A DNA stretch of 7,086 bases from Anaerolinea sp. Lineage in GTDB: Bacteria; Chloroflexota; Anaerolineae; Anaerolineales; Villigracilaceae. The translations under genes and the position numbers were made by a program. Location of the stretch: the NCBI GenBank assembly GCA_020720965.1, contig DYNS01000159.1, positions 1 to 7,086 on the forward strand, in the 5' to 3' direction. The notes beneath the pieces are model-generated. The model did no database searches. It was not told the origin of the DNA and saw only the letters and a list, made by a program, of their open reading frames with translations. This document shows, piece after piece, positions 5,504 through 7,086 of the stretch. How positions within the stretch are numbered: the stretch's first letter is position 1; every line of letters starts with the position of its first letter.

Positions 5504-7086
5504 ATGACAACTTCTTCCCTGCCTCTTGCTGAGTTCACCATTCAGCGCCCTGCTTTTTCCCGCAGCGGCGCTGTTTCTTGGGTGCTGTCGCACGCTGCCC
5601 GGCATCCCTTCATTATCCTTATGGTTTTCCTGGGCGCGTTTGGCAATGCCGCCCTCGCTGCCGTTGTGCCGGTGCTGATTGGAGTCGCCTTCAACGCCAT
5701 GCAGGAAACCATCCCCGATACTGGTTTGCTGCTTCCTCTGGCGCTTCTCATTGGCGGAACCCAGGTTTTGCGTGGCGTTTTGCAGTTGGGGCGCAACTTT
5801 GGCGCGGAGCTGCTGGGGCAGCGCCTGGAAAAGGAAATTCGGGATGAGTTGTATATCTCCCTCCTCGGCAAGAGTATGACCTTTCATAGCCTGCAACCGG
5901 TGGGAGATACGATGGCGAGGGCGACCAATGACGTGCGCGAGGTGAACCTGATGTTTAACCCCGGCATCAACCTGGTGATTGGCTCTTTCTTCTTCCTCGT
6001 CATGCCGATTGTGATTCTGTTGGGTTTTCATTCCGTTTTGGCGGTGCTGCTCGCCCCGTTTTTTGCCTTCAATAACCCGGCATTTCTCTCCCTGCTCACG
6101 CCTCTTTCGCAGGCAAAACAATACCCGCTGGCTCTGCTGGCGACTCCTATCCTGTTTAGCATTGCCTACTTCCTCGCCCTGGGGCGGTATCTCAAAACCC
6201 TCGCGCCGATTTCGGACGAGGTGCGCGCCTCCTTCGGGGAGATGAATACTCATTTATCCGAATCGCTGGACGGGGTGGAAACGGTGAAGGGAGCAGCCCA
6301 GGAAAATGCCGAGGTGGAGAAATTTGTCCTCAACGCCCGCCGCGTGCGGGATGCCTTCGTCCGCCAGGGGGATACGGAAGCCCGTTTTGTGGCGTTCTTG
6401 CTGTACGGAATTGCCATTGCCGGGGGGCTGACTCACGCCCTTCTCCTCTTCCGCGCCGGAGAATTGGACACCGGGCAGGTCATTGGGTACTTTGGCTTGC
6501 TGAGGATGTTGGATTTCCCGACCTTCACCTCCTCTTGGGCATATACCCAGGTTTCTCTGGGGCTGGCTGGCGCTCGCCGTATTCTGGAGTTGATTAATCA
6601 GCAAACCGGGTTGGACCAAAACACCCAGGGAAGCCAGGAGACTTTGCGCGGCGCGATTGAATTCCGCAATGTTACCTTCACTTACCCTGGCAGCGCCGAG
6701 CCGGTATTGCATAATCTCTCTTTTACGGTGCAGCCGGGGCAGACGGTGGCACTCGTGGGGCAGACCGGGGCGGGGAAGACCTCGCTTGCCCGGCTGGTAA
6801 ACCGCACCTATGACGTTTCTTCCGGGCAGGTTTTGGTGGACGGCGTGGATGTGCGCGATTGGAACCTTGCCTCCCTCCGCTCCCAAATTTCCATCATCGA
6901 GCAGGATATCTTCCTCTTCTCGCGCAGCATCGCAGAAAATATCGCCTTTGGCAAGCCCGGCGCTTCTTTGGACGTGGTGCAAGCCGCTGCCCATTCCGCC
7001 CAGGCACATGATTTTATCGAAACCTTTGAAAACGGCTACCAGACTGTCATTGGGGAGCGCGGCGTTACCCTCTCCGGCGGACAACG
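5504..7086 (+). CDS. ABC exporter half-transporter (TMD-NBD), 3' end cut by right edge
   Basis: The frame from 5504 stays open to the window edge: 527 residues and no stop. An ABC transmembrane type-1 domain (hydrophobic segments near 36-62, 75-93, 155-175, 207-226, 294-316 and 322-340) is followed by a nucleotide-binding domain from about 383. Visible are the A-loop aromatic Y394, Walker A GQTGAGKT (419-426), Q-loop Q467 in EQDIFLFS, the exporter-type X-loop TVIGERG (514-520) and the signature LSGGQ (523-527). Walker B, D-loop and H-loop lie outside; roughly 70-80 residues are missing. It is a homo- or heterodimeric exporter of the inner membrane, cargo unknown (lipid, drug or peptide). The ATG follows the SDR stop by 10 bp without a good ribosome site. 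A TTG at 5486, with GGAG (5478-5481) 4 nt before it, is an alternative start that overlaps the SDR gene and adds 6 residues. Confidence 0.92.
   Translation, partial: MTTSSLPLAEFTIQRPAFSRSGAVSWVLSHAARHPFIILMVFLGAFGNAALAAVVPVLIGVAFNAMQETIPDTGLLLPLALLIGGTQVLRGVLQLGRNFGAELLGQRLEKEIRDELYISLLGKSMTFHSLQPVGDTMARATNDVREVNLMFNPGINLVIGSFFFLVMPIVILLGFHSVLAVLLAPFFAFNNPAFLSLLTPLSQAKQYPLALLATPILFSIAYFLALGRYLKTLAPISDEVRASFGEMNTHLSESLDGVETVKGAAQENAEVEKFVLNARRVRDAFVRQGDTEARFVAFLLYGIAIAGGLTHALLLFRAGELDTGQVIGYFGLLRMLDFPTFTSSWAYTQVSLGLAGARRILELINQQTGLDQNTQGSQETLRGAIEFRNVTFTYPGSAEPVLHNLSFTVQPGQTVALVGQTGAGKTSLARLVNRTYDVSSGQVLVDGVDVRDWNLASLRSQISIIEQDIFLFSRSIAENIAFGKPGASLDVVQAAAHSAQAHDFIETFENGYQTVIGERGVTLSGGQ

Noticed and set aside
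5471..7084. Two long minus-strand open frames (5471-6253 and 6254-7084)
   Set aside because: Both are antisense to the ABC exporter, whose Walker A, X-loop and signature motifs prove the plus-strand frame. Their translations are low-complexity and charged, without domains.
1..7086. CRISPR array, tRNA or rRNA genes, insertion sequence, phage or plasmid genes
   Set aside because: No regularly spaced repeats, tRNA-like cloverleaf, transposase or integrase motifs, or terminal inverted repeats were found on either strand by eye.

Overview
The window looks like ordinary chromosomal DNA from a free-living heterotrophic bacterium of moderately high GC content. Protein style (the GH13 enzyme, the class-III aminotransferase, a small STAS/SEC14-like protein, the ABC exporter), TATAAT-type -10 boxes and a REP-like structured intergenic element suggest Chloroflexota, perhaps Anaerolineae. 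This is a judgement from memory of similar sequences; there is no rRNA or other marker to prove it. I see no mobile element, phage gene, CRISPR array, tRNA or rRNA.

Left part (1-4144, all minus strand), three transcription units. (a) A GH13 alpha-glucan hydrolase (118-1509) is followed after 3 bp by the first 38 codons of a DUF2157-like protein that leaves the window at the left edge. (b) A class-III PLP-dependent aminotransferase (1761-3086) ends in a strong Rho-independent terminator (1702-1737). The 251-bp gap between it and the GH13 gene also holds a cluster of small stem-loops resembling a REP-type repeat. (c) A ROK-family sugar kinase (3212-4144) has a TATAAT box placed so that its mRNA is probably leaderless.

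Centre (4145-4251): a 107-bp divergent promoter region, with one -10 box for the ROK gene on the minus strand and an extended -10 box for the genes to the right.

Right part (4252-7086, all plus strand), a likely operon: a 123-aa STAS/SEC14-like protein, 24 bp, an SDR oxidoreductase, 10 bp, and an ABC exporter half-transporter (TMD-NBD) cut by the right edge just after its LSGGQ signature. The exporter has no stop codon inside the window and fills everything from 5504 to the end.

Working together: the GH13 enzyme and the ROK kinase would fit intracellular breakdown of maltodextrin and phosphorylation of the released sugar, although they lie in separate transcription units. The aminotransferase belongs to amino-acid metabolism. 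The right-hand trio has no obvious shared pathway. No non-coding stretch exceeds 300 bp. I found no convincing new biological system; the most interesting points are the probable leaderless kinase mRNA, the structured intergenic repeat, an operator-like dyad before the aminotransferase, and an apparent insertion in the exporter membrane domain.
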